In this document: one piece after another, positions 63,991 through 64,000 of the stretch
Position numbering within the stretch: the first letter of the stretch is position 1
Layout: each line of letters starts with the position of its first letter
Source of the DNA: Lucinisca nassula
Taxonomy: Eukaryota; Mollusca; Bivalvia; Lucinida; Lucinidae
DNA: 64,000 bases
NCBI GenBank assembly: GCA_963580285.1
Contig: OY757011.1
Coordinates: 2,260,501 to 2,324,500 of the forward strand
Direction: 5' to 3'
Made by a program: the position numbers and the translations under genes
Notes under the pieces: model-generated
The model's input: only the letters and a program-made list of their open reading frames with translations
What the model was told of the DNA's origin: nothing
Database searches by the model: none

Positions 63991-64000
63991 CAATTATTTC

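Overview
The window looks like repeat-packed, non-genic chromosomal DNA of an invertebrate animal, most likely a mollusc and possibly a bivalve. The reasons are eukaryotic mobile elements throughout (tRNA-headed SINEs including one with a V-type domain, a Penelope-like element, mariner pseudogenes, abundant hairpin MITEs) and dispersed module arrays of a kind I remember from molluscan genomes. Species is not determinable from the sequence. I find no complete host gene. The only intact long coding sequence is a Penelope-like reverse transcriptase/GIY-YIG endonuclease (21943-24315, minus). One exon-like fragment with a good splice acceptor survives near 48.5-48.66 kb.

Layout: 0-11.5 kb holds a ~1.2-1.5 kb direct duplication (1831-3300 and 3877-5060) plus scattered SINEs, hairpin MITEs and retroelement 3' fragments. 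11.58-32.01 kb is an old tandem duplication: unit A 11577-20456, unit B 20457-32006. Each unit acquired its own insertions, so the window carries its own empty-site controls for the Penelope element, SINEs, MITEs and a palindrome-array transposon. 32-41 kb has more MITEs and SINEs, an ~0.8 kb direct duplication (34682-35490 and 35880-36665) and two copies of a ~1 kb module element (36690-37690, 39178-40267). 41.4-42.4 kb has two different tRNA-derived SINEs and a long hairpin. 43.8-44.8 kb and 50.8-53.0 kb are arrays of ~130-160 bp modules. 45.7-48.5 kb is a tandem array of a retroelement end carrying a C-terminal reverse-transcriptase-type domain. 53-64 kb is a nested mosaic of hairpin elements and SINEs.

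Family names used here are local labels. RX: retroelement whose 3' UTR is scattered widely. MITE-A and MITE-B: ~280 bp hairpin MITEs. SINE-1, SINE-C, SINE-D, SINE-E, SINE-F, V-SINE and tRNA-Val-like SINE: short retroelements. H, P and Q: elements with a long terminal or subterminal hairpin. The dominant theme is long inverted repeats: roughly 33 MITE-A/B copies plus more than 15 other long palindromes. The most unusual item is a 554 bp element at 29564-30117 with ~20 bp terminal inverted repeats and about twenty ~24 bp self-palindromic units; a second member with the same terminal repeat but different palindromes lies at 60852-61177.
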